From NCBI GenBank assembly GCA_033239005.1, contig BSQZ01000025.1, positions 8,119,501-8,183,500 on the forward strand: a stretch of DNA of 64,000 nt, given 5' to 3'. Every line of letters begins with the position of its first letter. Positions within the stretch are counted from its first letter, which is position 1. The notes under the pieces are model-generated. The model was given only the letters and a program-made list of their open reading frames with translations. It had not been told where the DNA came from and did not search any database. A program made the translations under genes and the position numbers. Source of the DNA: Lamellibrachia satsuma. Lineage: Eukaryota > Annelida > Polychaeta > Sabellida > Siboglinidae. This document shows positions 1-11,513 of the stretch, in pieces.

Positions 1-200
1 AATGGTTTATTGCTAATTAAACCTGTAACGTATAATTATGGTATAAACCATGTACAATTTCCGCGGACTGAAGATACCGGTGGTTTCATTTGTTTATTTT
101 ACTTTTCATCAAGTCGACCAACCGTAGCTTGACAAACTTTTTCTTACTTTAACATTTAACATACACATTTTGATGTTCAAAACTTCAAACAGTTAACACC
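1..200. other. No recognisable feature
   Basis: AT-rich sequence with no coding potential, repeat or RNA gene that I can see. Confidence 0.5.
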
Positions 201-530
201 TTGCTTAATTTGTGCTCTGGTTACAGTCGTTTGGACCAAATCGTCACGTCCGTAACGATATATTATGCAACACGGATAAGCAATAGCAGTGTGACTGCTA
301 TCATATTACTAGATCTCTCAGCGGCTTTTGATACGATACTATCACTCAACCCGTTTACACGCCTTCGTAGAAACTGTGCCATTTCTGCCACAGCTCTCCG
401 ATGGTTAAAATAAAATGTATTTTTCGCGATACTATCACTCAATCCATTTACACGCCTTCATGGACACTGTGCCATTTCTGCCACAGCTCTCCGATGGTTC
501 AAATTAAATTTTTCTGATAGACACCAACGC
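201..530 (+). pseudogene. LINE reverse transcriptase fragment with an internal tandem duplication
   Basis: The plus strand reads LLDLSAAFDTI, motif A of non-LTR reverse transcriptases (the Asp of LDLS is catalytic), followed by a degenerate ISATALRWLK segment matching the stretch just downstream of motif A in Jockey/CR1-type LINEs. About 75 bases (334-408) recur with changes at 427-500, so the fragment was locally duplicated after insertion. The rest of the LINE is absent; sequence to about 560 still looks like decayed LINE. It is a dead remnant. Confidence 0.6.
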
Positions 531-1039
531 ATTAACATATTTGGCTCACCATCTTTCCCACATCTTTCACTGTGTCTTGCTGTCTCACAATGACCGTCAT
601 TCTGTTCTGTGTTGCTTATAGGCCACGTTCCTCGTCATTACTAATCGTAGCATATTACGCTTCATTTTACAACGACGACACAAGTACATGCCTAGATTTC
701 ACTCTAACGATGAGATGCACAAACAAGAGTCTACAATTATTGTAAGTGACTGTCTCTCTGTCACATTGTTGAAGCAAGTAAGCTGAAGTGCAACACAGAT
801 TAAACAAATTTATCTTGTTATTATTGGCACGAAACAACAACAAAACGGGGTTGTCAACCACTTTCCAAAAAAATTGCACAGCCATGACGTGACGTACAAA
901 CAAGAGAGGCTCAGACCCAGAAAAGTAAGATACAAGACCTGGAAAGAATGGCTGAGGGTGGATGGGATGTACTGCTCTCTGGTCCTCGGGGTTTTCAATC
1001 GGGGGTTCAGGCATATACAACCAACCGGGGATTTCTGAA
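531..1039. other. No recognisable feature
   Basis: No convincing coding region or repeat. Open frames on the minus strand here are extensions of the neighbouring array. Confidence 0.4.
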
Positions 1040-2105
1040 AATGTCCACATCTCTCCTCACCATATCTCTCTTCACCATGTCTCTCCTCACTACATCTTTC
1101 CTCGCCACGTCTCTCCTCGCCATGTCTCTCTTCACCATGTCTCACACCACATCTCTCCTCACGACGTCTCTCCTCACTACATCACTCACCATGTCTTTCC
1201 TCACCACATCTCTCCTTGCCTTGTCCCTCTTTACCACATCTCACACCACATCTCTCCTCACCACGCCTCTCCTTGCCACGTCTTTCTTCACCATGCCTCT
1301 CCTTACCACATCTCTCCTCACCGCGTCTCTCATCACGTCTCTCCTCATATCTCTCCTCACCATGTCTCTCACCACATCTCTGCTCATCATGTGTCTCCTC
1401 ACCACATCTCTCTTCACCATATCTCTCTTCAACACGTCTCTCCTCACCACATCTTTCCTCGCCACGTCTCTCCTTGCCACGTCTCTCTTCACCACGTCTC
1501 ACACCACATCTCTCCTCACCATGTCTCTCCTTGGCATGTCTCTCTTCGCCACGTCTCACACCACATCTCTCTTCACCATGTCTCTCCTCTCCATGTCACT
1601 CACCATGTATTTCCTCACCACATCTCTCCTCACCTTGTCTCTCTTTACCACGTCTCACACCACATCTCTTCCTCTCCTTGCCACGTCTTTCCTCACCATG
1701 TCTCTCCTCACCGCGTCTCTCATCACGTCTCTCCTCACTACGTCTCTCATCATATCTCTCCTCACCATGTCTCTGCTCACCACATCTCTGCTCATCACCA
1801 CATCTCTCCTCGCCACGTCTCTCATCACCGCGTCTCACACCACATCTCTCCTCACCACGTCTCTCCTTGGCATGTCTCTCTTCACCACGTCTCACACCAC
1901 ATCTCTCTTCACCACGTCTCACACCACATCTCTCTTCACCACGTCTCACACCACATCTCTCTTCACCACGTCTCACACCACATCTCTCCTCGCCTTGTCT
2001 CTCTTCACCTCTTCACTCCGCACCACATCTCTCCATCACCATGTCTCTCCTCGTCATGTCACTCCTCACCACATATCTCCTCAAATTGTCTCTCCTCACC
2101 ACATC
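1040..2105. repeat. Pyrimidine-rich minisatellite, left part (CTCACCACATCTCTC-like unit)
   Basis: About 70 imperfect copies of a 15-base unit such as CTCACCACATCTCTC, with AC- and TG-containing variants. Because unit lengths are mostly multiples of three, several frames stay open and give long low-complexity reading frames on both strands; these are not genes. The same array resumes at 15504, showing it was the target of the LTR element at 2111-15498. Confidence 0.95.
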
Positions 2106-2110
2106 GCCAT

Positions 2111-2274
2111 TGTTGTATATTCACAGACACTACACATATAACACACATGTGGTTCTTAGGGGTGGCACATAACCGATCTTTATTTGCAAACGCATGTATT
2201 ACTACTCAAGTAGTTCGCCACTGAACATATATCACTACACATGTAGTCCACGACATAGACATGCATATTTAACA
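2111..2274 (-). repeat. 3' LTR of element A
   Basis: Direct repeat of 15335-15498 at about 93% identity. It begins TG and ends CA, with GCCAT immediately to its left (2106-2110). Confidence 0.93.
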
Positions 2275-2284
2275 TTTCCCTCCT
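2275..2284 (-). promoter_or_regulatory. Polypurine tract of element A
   Basis: On the minus strand the ten bases AGGAGGGAAA directly precede the 3' LTR, the expected place for the plus-strand primer of an LTR retrotransposon. Confidence 0.75.
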
Positions 2285-2508
2285 GGAATAATTATTACAA
2301 AGGCTACTAACAACAATATAACTTCTTCTGTATGCCTACAGTGAAATAATCTACCTGATTATTATAATAACACAGCTATGCACTAGCAATGTAACTTAAC
2401 ACTACACTAGTATTCAACCACGTCCTGCTAACTAAACTAATGTAACTAGAGTCCACTAGCTCATTTATATCTGTTACACTACAGAGAAGCTCACTAATCT
2501 CTGTTACA

Positions 2509-3983
2509 CTACAGATCTAGCCTATCTGGTGCCTTACTCACACGAGAAGACCGTCGCAGATGTGTTTCCTCCTCCACTTGGGTAGGAGTTACCAATTCTG
2601 CAGTAGGCCTAAACTTATCCTGAACCGATTGCTGTTGAGGGGCTTCATACGTCAACCCACTGGCACTGTCGTTTGTCTGATTCAGTGATGGTATAGTGTC
2701 TACCAAATAGTCATGACCATCAGTTGCTGCAGTCTATTCTAACTGTGTCAGAGGCATGTTACTTGAGTTTACCCTTGAACTCAGTTGGTCAATGTGGCGT
2801 TTCCACAATCCCTTAGAAAGAGTGACTTGATACGTCAACGGACCACATTTCTTGTTTATAGTTCTTGGGACCCACTTATCTTTCCCATGGTAATCTCGAA
2901 CCCATACCATGTCTCCTTCCCTGAATGATCTCAGATTTTTAGACCCAGGCTCCATCTGTTTCTCTAACCGTTTGTTTTCCCGTCGTTTATCCGGTTTCAC
3001 ACAGTCAAGTCGAGTGCGTTGCTGTCTACCCATGAAACGCACTGCTGGCAATTCCCTGTGAAAGCATGCGGAGCATTTCTATATGCCAGGAGGAACTTAT
3101 CCAGTCTAACCTGGAGTGACTCCCCTGATGATGCCATAGCTTTCAAAGCCTGCTTTACAGTTTGCACAAATCACTCTACTTGCCCATTAGAACTTGGATG
3201 ATAAGGCGATGTAGGTTTATGCAACACTCCCAACCAGTCCTTGAACTCCTGAGACTTAAACTGTGGACCATTGTCCGAGACCAAAGTGTGAGGAATTCCC
3301 CCTCTACTGAATATCGTCCTCAGTGCATTCACTGTAGCTTCACTGGTCGTAATGTGTTGAATGACACCTTCTGGCCATTTGGAATAGGAGTCTACAACAA
3401 TAAGAAGCATTTTCCCCTCCACAGGACCTGCATAGTCGATGTGTACGCGTTCACCTGGTCGCGAAGAAGTTATCCATGGATGTACCGGTGCATTAGTAGG
3501 ATTTCTCTGTACCAACTGACACGATTCACAAGCTTCCATGCATGATTCATTATCTGCATCCATACCCGGCCACCAGACATATGAACGTGCGACACCCTTA
3601 ATTTTCACTACTCCGATATGCCCTGTGTGTAGCTCGTCTAGAAGTTCAGCTCGAAATTGCTTTGGATTGGTCACTTTCATTCCCCATAACAGAACATCAC
3701 CCTCCAGAGATAGTTGGATACGACAACAGAAGAACGGTTGTAAATCTAACCGATCCATTGGCAATTTATCAGGCCAACCATCCCGTGTGTACCTCATCAC
3801 TTGCAACAATGGATCTTTCTGAACTGCGGTCTTGATATGTTCGCTAGCGACAGGCAAGACACAAACACCCAGAACGAGAGCCACACTTCGTTGTCGATGT
3901 ACCTGGATCATCGTGTTGTGTAGGTAACCGTGAAAGCCAATCAGCATTGGCATTCTGAGCACTGCTCCGGTAACGCACACCAT
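2509..3983 (-). pseudogene. Element A integrase region
   Basis: Broken open frames (3171-3983, 2734-3051, 2509-2706) together cover a Ty3/gypsy integrase. Visible are the tail of the HHCC zinc-binding domain (WWPGMDAD, CESCQL), the catalytic core with HIDYAGP and LVSDNGPQF (two acidic residues), then SSNGQVE with the expected Glu, and a C-terminal GPY-like module (GPLTYQVTL). The conserved pol tail RRSSRVSKAPDRLDL ends at a stop at 2509. Stops between these blocks make it non-functional. Confidence 0.85.
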
Positions 3984-3985
3984 AG

Positions 3986-4264
3986 TTAAAACCAGACAGA
4001 TACATTGCCCATCGCTGAATGCGTTCTGCCGCTACTGCTGGTGATTGCTGCTAGAGGTTTGTTATCAGTGACAAGAGTAAACTTCCTGCCAAACATAAAT
4101 TGATAGAATCGCTTCACGCCAAAAATTATTCCTAGTCCTTCTTTCTCGATCTGTGAATACTTCTGCTCTGCTCTCGTCAACGAGCGAGATGCAAACTGAA
4201 TTGGTCGCATCTCTCCATCATGTGAGAAAGCACCACTCCTAAACCAACTGGCGATGCATCGCAT
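3986..4264 (-). pseudogene. Element A RNase H domain
   Basis: The frame encodes the RNase H segment found after RT in Ty3/gypsy pol: FASRSLTRAEQKYSQIEKE, then FTLVTDNKPLAAI with the acidic residue of the DNKPL motif. The N-terminal catalytic part and the following HVPG region are damaged. Confidence 0.82.
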
Positions 4265-4271
4265 GCAACTG

Positions 4272-5159
4272 TCACGGGGAGACTGCTGTCAAAATGCAAG
4301 GAAATCCCGCCTTGCCTAGAGCACGTTTCACTGCTAGAAACGTCTCATCCATCATGTCTATCCACTCAAACTTCCTATCCCTCTCAAGCAAGGTAGTGAG
4401 AGGATGGAGTGTGGAAGCAAAGTCTGGCACAAACTTTCGATAATAGCTTGCCATGTCGATGAATGACCTCAATAAACTCACATCAGTGGGTCTAGGTGCA
4501 TCTAGTATGACGGCTATCTTGTCCGCCGATTTGTGAATACCTTGGGCATCAATCACGTGACCCAGATACTCGAGAGAATCTCTGGAGAATTCGTATTTAT
4601 CTCGATTCAGCTTTAAACCGAATTCTGTCAGTCTTTCAAACACCCTACCCAAATTGCTCAAAGGATACCATCGAGATATACCTTGACACTTGGCAAACCC
4701 TGTAACACTTTCTCTATATCATTCTGCCAGATAGCAGGTGCCATGGTTATGCCAAAGACTAGCCTGTTCTGTCAGAATAGACCGTTATGCGTTGCTATGG
4801 CGGTGTATTCCCTAGATTCCTCGAAAACCATTTGATTGTACGCATTCGCTAGGTCAAGTTTGGAGAATTAACTTCACCAACCAAGTCAGCCAGAATATCA
4901 TCAATGTTGATATTCGGGGGAGACACTGTTTTCAACTGGGGGTTAACAGTTGTCTTGTAATTGCCACATAGTCTAATCGTACCATTCTTCTTTGGCACTA
5001 CTACAACACCTGTTGCCAGTCACTGCTTGTAACTGGTGTAATGACGCCAGCTTTCTCAAGTTTGCCTAATTCCAGCTCGACTTTCGGGCGTAGAGCATAT
5101 GGGACCCGATACGGTTTAGTGTACACTGGTTTTGCTTCCTCTACTAGTTCAACATGTAC
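4272..5159 (-). pseudogene. Element A reverse transcriptase, catalytic motif lost
   Basis: The C-terminal half (4272-4661) is readable: LKLNRDKYEF and LEYLGHVIDAQGI, then SYYRKFVPDF, all conserved in Ty3/gypsy RT. Upstream the frame is shattered but KPYRVPYALRPKVE and a KKNGTIRLC block can be traced. The catalytic box reads YLDG instead of YLDD at about 4665-4676 and is followed by a stop, so the RT is dead. Confidence 0.82.
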
Positions 5160-5760
5160 CTAAATCCTGTTAAGCAACCCAAGTTGTCCACCAAACAAAT
5201 CCTGATGCTTACTGACTAGCCCATCCAACTGACAGTCATGTGATAGACACACGAACCCTGACCCTGATCTAAACTTGATCTCGGTCCAGTCAAGTTTGAT
5301 AGCTTCTAACCAGTCTCTGCCAAACAGTATGTGTCTACTGTCGGGGACAACATACAGCACCAAGTCTACATTATCCGAGTTATACTGCACATTCACCTTA
5401 AACATACCTTTACATGACACTGATTCACCTGTGAAACTGCGTAACACCTTGTTACTAGGCTGAAGTTGACAGTTTGCAAACTTTGACTGATACACATCAA
5501 CAGGGATCATCGAAATAGCAGACCCTGTATCAAACTCCATTGGCAATACAACGCTATTTACAGTAGGACGCACAATGATAGCAGATTTGTTTACATTCAA
5601 CACACAGTTGGTTTGACAATGCACATCTAGTACATCGTACTCAGCTCGATTTGAAGTCATCAACTGTCACCGTATACACCGGTCGCTGTCGCTCACGCTC
5701 TTCTTCTTCCTGTGAAGGACTGGGCTTCTTAGGAGCGTCGTAAGTCCTGCGGCGTCTGTG
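5160..5760 (-). pseudogene. Element A protease and gag-pol linker
   Basis: The 167-residue frame at 5160-5663 carries MEFDTGSAISMIP, the active-site DTG of a retropepsin, then HILFGRDWLEAIKLDW, the typical C-terminal block. Just upstream (to about 5760) a basic, Glu-rich linker in another frame connects to gag. The frame change may be the original gag-pol shift or later decay. Confidence 0.8.
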
Positions 5761-5939
5761 TCCATTGGTAGTTCCGGTCAGGGCCAACTAAAAGACATTG
5801 CACCGCTATTGGGGCAACAATGGGTGTTTTTAGGTTAAAAACTATATTAAAATCTATATACACGACCTGAAGGTATTTATGGAGTGACGAGGACTGGCTG
5901 CAGTTTGTGGAGACTGTGGCCTAGTCGACTCTGGAAGGA

Positions 5940-7427
5940 CTACAGTGAAGGGGCTGAGGAGATAGAGGTTGGGAGGTGGTTCCTCTCAGATACTGTACGA
6001 GGGAAGAAAGAGTGAAAGAGGGCAGGGTATTGGATTTTTTCCTGATGCAGGCGTTGTGCTCCTCTAGTCCTTCGGTCAGCGTGGTGGAAGAAAGCTGGGT
6101 TGATGTCTACGAGGCCTTTGTTGATTTTGTAGAGCATCCCCAGGCGGATCTGTCGTCTTCGATGTTCCAGACTTGTCCATTTTAGATTTTCGAGCATAGA
6201 TGTTACATTGCCTGGTGATCTGTCTGTGTAGTTGTTGTTCACATATTTGGCTGCTCGGCGTTGGACCTTTTCAAGGAGTTGGGCATCCTTTTGCTTGTAG
6301 GGATCCCAGACAGCTGAGGCGTATTCCAAAGTGGGGCGTACCAATGTGGTGTAGGTTGCCGTCTTGACTTTAGGGGTACACTCTCTGAAATTCCTTCGCA
6401 GGAACCCCATTGTCCGATTTCCTCTTGCCGATACATCCTCTACATGGTTGGACCAGGAGAGATCATGGCTGATGTTGATGCCCAAGTATGTGTTGGTACT
6501 TGTCTTTTCCAGTGTTTGACAATGAAGAGAATAGTTGGATGTTAGGGTTTCCCTTCGCTTGTTGGGCATGGTCCGGATGACGTTGCATTTGCTCGTGTTG
6601 AAGTTCATTTGCCAGGTGTGTTCCCTCTCTTCCAAGGAGTCAAGGTCTTGTTGAAGTAGGGCCTGGTCTTGGTGGTCCTTATTTCTTCTGTAGAGGAGGC
6701 TGTCATCTGCGAAGAGTCTGGCACTGGAATGATGGACTGCATCAGGTAAGTCGTTGATATAAGTCAGAAAGAGAAGGGGGCCTAGGACAGTGCCTTGTGG
6801 TACTCCGGATAGGACAGGTGCAGGGGACCAGAGGGTGCCTTCTAGGGCAACTTCCTGTGTTCTGTTGGTCAGGAAGGATTGTATCCAGCTCAGGGTCTTG
6901 TCACGTACTCCATAGTATTGCAGCTTGTGCAGTAGACGTTGATGGGGAACTTTATTAAAGGCCTTGGAGAAGTCAAGCAGAATTACATCTACCTGATCCC
7001 CCAATGCCAAGTTGGCGATGTTGTGTACTGTGACTAGGAGTTGAGTTTCACATGAGCGCTTCTTCCTGAATCCGTGTTGGGCATCAGTTACGATGTGATG
7101 GCGATCTAAGTGTTTCATCACACTGCTGTGGATGATGTGTTCTAGGAACTTGCAAGTGATTGAAGTCAGTGAGATTGGTCGGTAGTTTGCAGGCTGGTGT
7201 TTATCTCCTTTCTTAAAGATTGGGACCACCATTGCTTCCTTCCAATCTGATGGCACCTGACCAGTATCTAGGGACCACTGAAAGATTTTTATCAATATTG
7301 GAGATAGTTCCTTTGCACCAATCTTCAATATATAGGCTGGTATTGAGTCTGGTCCAGTGGCTTTGTTTTGCCGGAGGTTCTGAAGAAGCTTGAGGACTCC
7401 TTTTTCGCTGGCCTCTACGTCGTCCAT
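5940..7427 (-). pseudogene. LINE reverse transcriptase ORF (495 codons, open)
   Basis: A long open frame with all core RT blocks in order: NKATGPDSIPAYILK, PIFKKGD and NYRPISLTSI, HGFRKKRS, motif A VILLDFSKAF, GVPQGTVLGPLLFL, and the catalytic box FADDSLLY (FADD rather than the usual YADD). The C-terminal thumb region (TYLGINISHDLSWSNHV, LEYASAVWDP) is intact. The residue after KAF is Asn where Asp is usual; it is not the catalytic Asp. The frame begins without its endonuclease because of upstream frameshifts. Confidence 0.88.
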
Positions 7428-7558
7428 GTTGGGGTATGGGCTCTCGCCTTTGTGCGGCAGGTTGCTTAGGTCCTCCTCAGTGAAGACAGACTTGAATTGG
7501 GTGTTTAGTATTTCTGCTTTGCTGGTACTATCGCTTTTGAGGAAGCCGTCCTGGCTTT

Positions 7559-9083
7559 TCAGTGGAGAGACGCCTGTTGATTCTTGGTGTACGACCAGAA
7601 TTTCTTCGCATCGGAGTTAAAGTCTTCACTGATTATGTTTTCGAGATAACTTTTGTTTGCTTGTTTGATGTTGTACTTCACTTCGGCTTGTAGGCGCTTG
7701 TAGCGGTCAATGTCTCTTTTCTTCCCTGTCTTCCTTGCCTTCTTATGAGCTCTCTGTTTTCTACGGATGGCCTTCCGGATGAGGGTGTTTATCAAGGGGT
7801 TGCTGTACCGTGCTGCCGGGACTTGCTTCTCAACGATGCTCATGACTGTTTCCTTGAAATCTGCCCAGAGCTGATTTCAAGAGCGCTTGGTGTGGCATCT
7901 GCTGCAAAGGCATCTGCATATTCTTGCAAGTCCTGTCTGATGGCGTCTACATCGGCTCTCTTCCTTCGTGGGGGTTTACGTCGGGGGGGGGGGGGGCGTG
8001 AGCGACGTGTCATAGAGAACAATGTCATGGTCACTATTCCCAAGGGAGGGTAACGGTTTGCAGCGACTCTTGAAAGATGGATGGGTTGTCATTATCAGGT
8101 CCAGTGTCTTGTCTTTTCTTGTTGGGAAGTCCACTATCTGTTCTAGATCTTTGTCGTTCACCAGGTCGAGGATGGTCTTGCTAAGCCTGAGGGGTACTGG
8201 TTTCCTCGGATGCTGAGCGTAGGCCAGTCAAAGTCGGGGCTGTTAAAGTCACCGCCGATGATCAGCACGTTGTGTTTGGTTTTTCAGCTTATCAAAATCC
8301 TCCTTGATCGATGCCAGGTACGGGTTGTCAAACCTTTTAGTAGGCTGCAACGGAGAGTTTCTTCTGTTTTAGAAGCTTGACAGTGCCGCTGATCATTTCT
8401 ATGTCCTTTGGTCATTGAATGTCATGCATTCCCAGCTCTTGTTTGGCTGCAATAAAGACTCCTCCGTGAGAGTCGGATCGATCTCGCCTGTGGATGTCAA
8501 AGCCTAGGAAGCTGGGGAGGAATTCTGCACAGCTGACATGTTCATTCAGCCATGATTCAGTTCCCAGAATCATATCTGGGTCCGTGGAATCAACGAGGGC
8601 CTCTAGGTTTCTACCTTTTTTCTTTACGCTCTGGTAGTTGATGTTTAGTATGCGTAGGTGTCTCCGTTTCTCTCCTTGTTTTGCACCAGGATTTCTTTGG
8701 GCTTTGGGTGAGGAGGTCATGCCGTTTTCCAGGTCGAGGGATAGGCTAGAAGTACCGAGCGATTGCAAAGAATGATGCTCTGTGTCTGTTGTAGATGAGA
8801 GGCCTAGTGAGAAGATATCTGGAGGGTTCGAGGACATTTGTTGTGCTGAGGTGTTTTGTAGGGGATGGAGTGAAGGGTTTCCTGCATCCGAAGGGATCAT
8901 GTATAACTTGGCAGAATTGTTGTTACTGTGGCACTTTGGGCAGGTCCATGGCTCGTCACTATCTCCTAGTCTGTCATAAGATGCAGTGGTCATGTTTGCA
9001 CATGCCTTATGGGTCCAGTGGCTGCAAGTATCGCAGGCTAGGGATCTCTCATTTGCTTTGTATGCCTTTTTTGCAGACAACAC
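7559..9083 (-). pseudogene. LINE PHD finger, endonuclease and linker, frameshifted
   Basis: The upstream part of the LINE protein is in pieces. At 8412-9083 a PHD-like zinc finger shows CDTC, HKAC and CPKC pairs, with its first CVVC pair just upstream at about 9075-9095 in another frame. It is followed by an endonuclease start (LNINYQSVKKK, MILGTESWLN). At 7976-8161 is the endonuclease end (DFPTRKDKTLDLIMT, GNSDHDIVL, with the SDH catalytic motif). The Lys/Arg-rich linker to the RT is at 7559-7843. Confidence 0.8.
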
Positions 9084-9129
9084 ATGGGAATCTAGGTCGC
9101 AACACTACGTGGTGGACTACAAAGGCGTA

Positions 9130-9627
9130 TTCTCGGCCACAGAACTTGCACTTGGCCTGGCCCGGCATAATTCGTCGAACTTCCGTGCTGCCCTGGGTGC
9201 TACCCTCCGAACAGGTTCAAGTTCTGACGCGCTGCCTCGTGGGCAGTGGCAATTTGCCTCGCTGTCTGCAATGTCAGCATTTCCTCGCGGAATAGTTTTT
9301 CTCGCAGACTGTCATTGTGACATCCATACACCACTTGATCGCGCAAATTGTTCTCCTTTTTGTTGCCGAAATTGCACGTCTTCGCCAAATTGCACAATCG
9401 CGCTATGTACGACGCACTCGTTTCGTCGTACAACTGCTTGCACGAGCGGAATCTCAATCAATTCGTTCGTTCTCGGGGAGAAGTAGTTGTCAAAGCGCTC
9501 AAGAACTACTTTAATCGTCGGTACGTGTTCGCCTTCGATGTCATAATCGAACGAATTGAATATCGTCAGTAACTCTGCACCACCAAGCGTAATCACCAAC
9601 GCAATCTTCTCAGCTTCACTCTTAGCT
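9130..9627 (-). pseudogene. Element A gag, 3' part
   Basis: Frames at 9312-9627 and 9200-9457 encode a Ty3/gypsy gag capsid: KIALVITLGGAELLTIFNSF, then VLERFDNYFSP, CKQLYDETSASYIARL and LRDQVVYGC. A zinc knuckle start (CKFCGRE) follows at about 9130-9150. The gag is cut at 9627 by element B and continues at 15074. Confidence 0.85.
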
Positions 9628-9791
9628 AGGAAACAATGAACACTCCCGCTTACTACTTGCGCATATACAAGAGATGCTCCCCGTACCCAGAAGCATCCGG
9701 GCCACCATACCAGAAACAGCTTGTTTGATTATTGTATCGTTTAACCGATTTGACTATTAAATACGTGATTAAATGCAAGAGAACATCGTTC
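9628..9791 (+). repeat. 5' LTR of element B
   Basis: Identical over 164 bases to 14903-15066. It starts AGGAAACAATG and ends ATCGTTC, lacking the usual TG...CA ends. Confidence 0.9.
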
Positions 9792-9890
9792 AAACAAGCT
9801 TGGACAGCAGCTAAGTACGGGACGACTATTCGATGGAGAAACTAGTAAATATACACGTTTACGCTGGCACCTATTGATAACATTGAACCC

Positions 9891-9957
9891 CTACGGCTAC
9901 GGCTACGGCTACGGCTACGGCTACGGCTACGGCTACGGCTACGGCTACGGCTACGGA
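9891..9957 (+). repeat. (GGCTAC)n microsatellite in the 5' leader of element B
   Basis: About eleven near-perfect hexamers between the 5' LTR and the gag start. Confidence 0.95.
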
Positions 9958-9998
9958 CTCTGCCATAAAACTGTCTAGAGCCAGGTAGCACCGCAAAC

Positions 9999-11513
9999 AT
10001 GGTGATTGAGGTTGCATGTCCATTTCAAGGATGCGACTACGTATCACGGAACGACGACGCTGCAATAGTAGTCGAACTCCTAAAGATTCATGGGTTGACA
10101 CACTCGATTCATGCCGCGGCGACACCTGGTGGGCAAATGGAAAAGCTCAAACGCCCTACTGTATCGTTAGCTGGTACGTCAGAAACCTGGGCATACTTCG
10201 AAACCAGGTGGGGCGAATATCGAGACAGCACACGCCTCCGGGGAGACGACATCGTTGTTCAACTATTGGTATTGGAGTGCTGTGATGACGAATTGAGACG
10301 GGACCTCACTCGATCAAACGGAGGCTCCATGGTCGGAGGCACCGAGGCAAACGTGTTAGCGGCGATAAAGGCACTCGCGGTGCGTAGTGAAAACATCATG
10401 GTGGCACGATACGCATTGCATGACATGCACCAGGGACGCGAGGAACAAATTCGATCATTCTACGCCCGAATCAAGGGTCAGGCTGACACCTGGGATTATC
10501 GAATCAAGTGCACCAATGCCGGTTGCGACGAGATGGTTGACTTCGCCGGCGAGATATTGCGTGACGTACTCGCTCGCGGTATCGTGGACGACGAGATTCA
10601 GTTGGACTTGTTAAGCGACCAGAACCAAAATATGAAGATCGAGGAGATGATTAAATTCGTCGAGGCGCGTGAGTCGGGCAAACGATCGGCATCGCGCCTG
10701 CTGGATACCCCGAGTGTAAACGCGGCAAGTAATACATATCGCCGCAATAAGCAACATGAGGTACGAACCAGAGGCGCGGCGACGACTAAGCCGAGACCTG
10801 ATCCGCAGCCAGAGCAAACGTTCGACCCCACTGCACTGTGTTGGTTCTGTGCGGAGAGAGGCCACGTTAAGAACCCGCCGTGGAGCATAAGGAGAAGCCA
10901 ATGCCCAGCGTACGGCAAGCGATGTAGTAAATGCAAAAACATGAACCACATAGAACGCGCCTGCCTCGGCAAGGCGTATACCCGCCGGCCGACTGAGACC
11001 GCCGAGACAAGTGATGAACAGTCCGCGGCCTTCGAACTGTGCACAGTGTTCAACGGACCGGTTGCCGACATCAACGCGATCGCAATAGACCACCATCTGT
11101 ACGATAACCTTTGTGACAGATGGCATAAACGCGCGTCCGACCCGCAGCCGTATGTCCGGGTCAACGTCGGAGCATTCGAGGAGGATTACTGTGCCCTCGG
11201 TTTCGCACTCAGGAAGCGAGTAAGCGCCGCCGAACTCCCCGCGATGGCAGATACCGGATGCCAGAGCTGCCTAATGGGCATACAAGTGGCCGAGAGGATG
11301 GGGCTCAATGCGGACGACCTCATACCGGTCACCATGACGATGCGAGCGGCGATCGAGGGAGGGATACCTATCCTCGGAGCGATGGTGGTGCGATTCTCGG
11401 GTACCGACAGCCGGGCCATAACGCACGAGACAACGACAAATCGCCTACATCACCAACACATCAGATCGTGTCTTCCTGTCACGGACCGCGTGCATCGACC
11501 TTGGGATGATTAG
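9999..11513 (+). CDS. Element B Gag with N-terminal part of protease
   Basis: 504 codons. The N-terminus has a C2H2-like finger (CPFQGCDY, then H-x3-H in KIHGLTH), a feature I associate with gag of some invertebrate Ty3/gypsy elements. The central capsid-like region contains WAYFETRWGEYRD. At about residues 279-325 there is a cysteine cluster (CWFCAERGH, CPAYGKRCSKC, NHIERAC) for RNA binding. Near residue 417 the retropepsin active site ADTGCQSC appears. The frame leaves the protease consensus around 11422-11435 and stops at 11513, while the rest of the protease continues in the +1 frame that leads into pol. Confidence 0.88.
   Translation: MVIEVACPFQGCDYVSRNDDAAIVVELLKIHGLTHSIHAAATPGGQMEKLKRPTVSLAGTSETWAYFETRWGEYRDSTRLRGDDIVVQLLVLECCDDELRRDLTRSNGGSMVGGTEANVLAAIKALAVRSENIMVARYALHDMHQGREEQIRSFYARIKGQADTWDYRIKCTNAGCDEMVDFAGEILRDVLARGIVDDEIQLDLLSDQNQNMKIEEMIKFVEARESGKRSASRLLDTPSVNAASNTYRRNKQHEVRTRGAATTKPRPDPQPEQTFDPTALCWFCAERGHVKNPPWSIRRSQCPAYGKRCSKCKNMNHIERACLGKAYTRRPTETAETSDEQSAAFELCTVFNGPVADINAIAIDHHLYDNLCDRWHKRASDPQPYVRVNVGAFEEDYCALGFALRKRVSAAELPAMADTGCQSCLMGIQVAERMGLNADDLIPVTMTMRAAIEGGIPILGAMVVRFSGTDSRAITHETTTNRLHHQHIRSCLPVTDRVHRPWDD

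Larger units (their letters stand above)
5800..9110 (-). mobile_element. LINE (CR1/Jockey superfamily, with PHD finger) inserted in element A
   Basis: On the minus strand the order is PHD-type zinc finger, APE endonuclease, linker, reverse transcriptase, 3' UTR. It sits between the gag zinc knuckle of element A (CKFCGRE at about 9130-9150) and the gag-protease linker (about 5760), so it inserted there. The 5' boundary is near 9110. The 3' boundary lies between about 5790 and 5880 and I could not fix it or a target duplication. The coding region has several frameshifts, one beside a G12 run at 7985-7996. Confidence 0.85.

Noticed and set aside
948..2224. Long open frames of 300-420 codons over the first array
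   Set aside because: They are low-complexity translations of a 15-base repeat, open in several frames and on both strands.
11506..11513. ATGA-type overlap as a translational coupling signal between gag and pol
   Set aside because: Protease sequence continues upstream of the ATG in the pol frame, so the overlap is incidental to a frame change.
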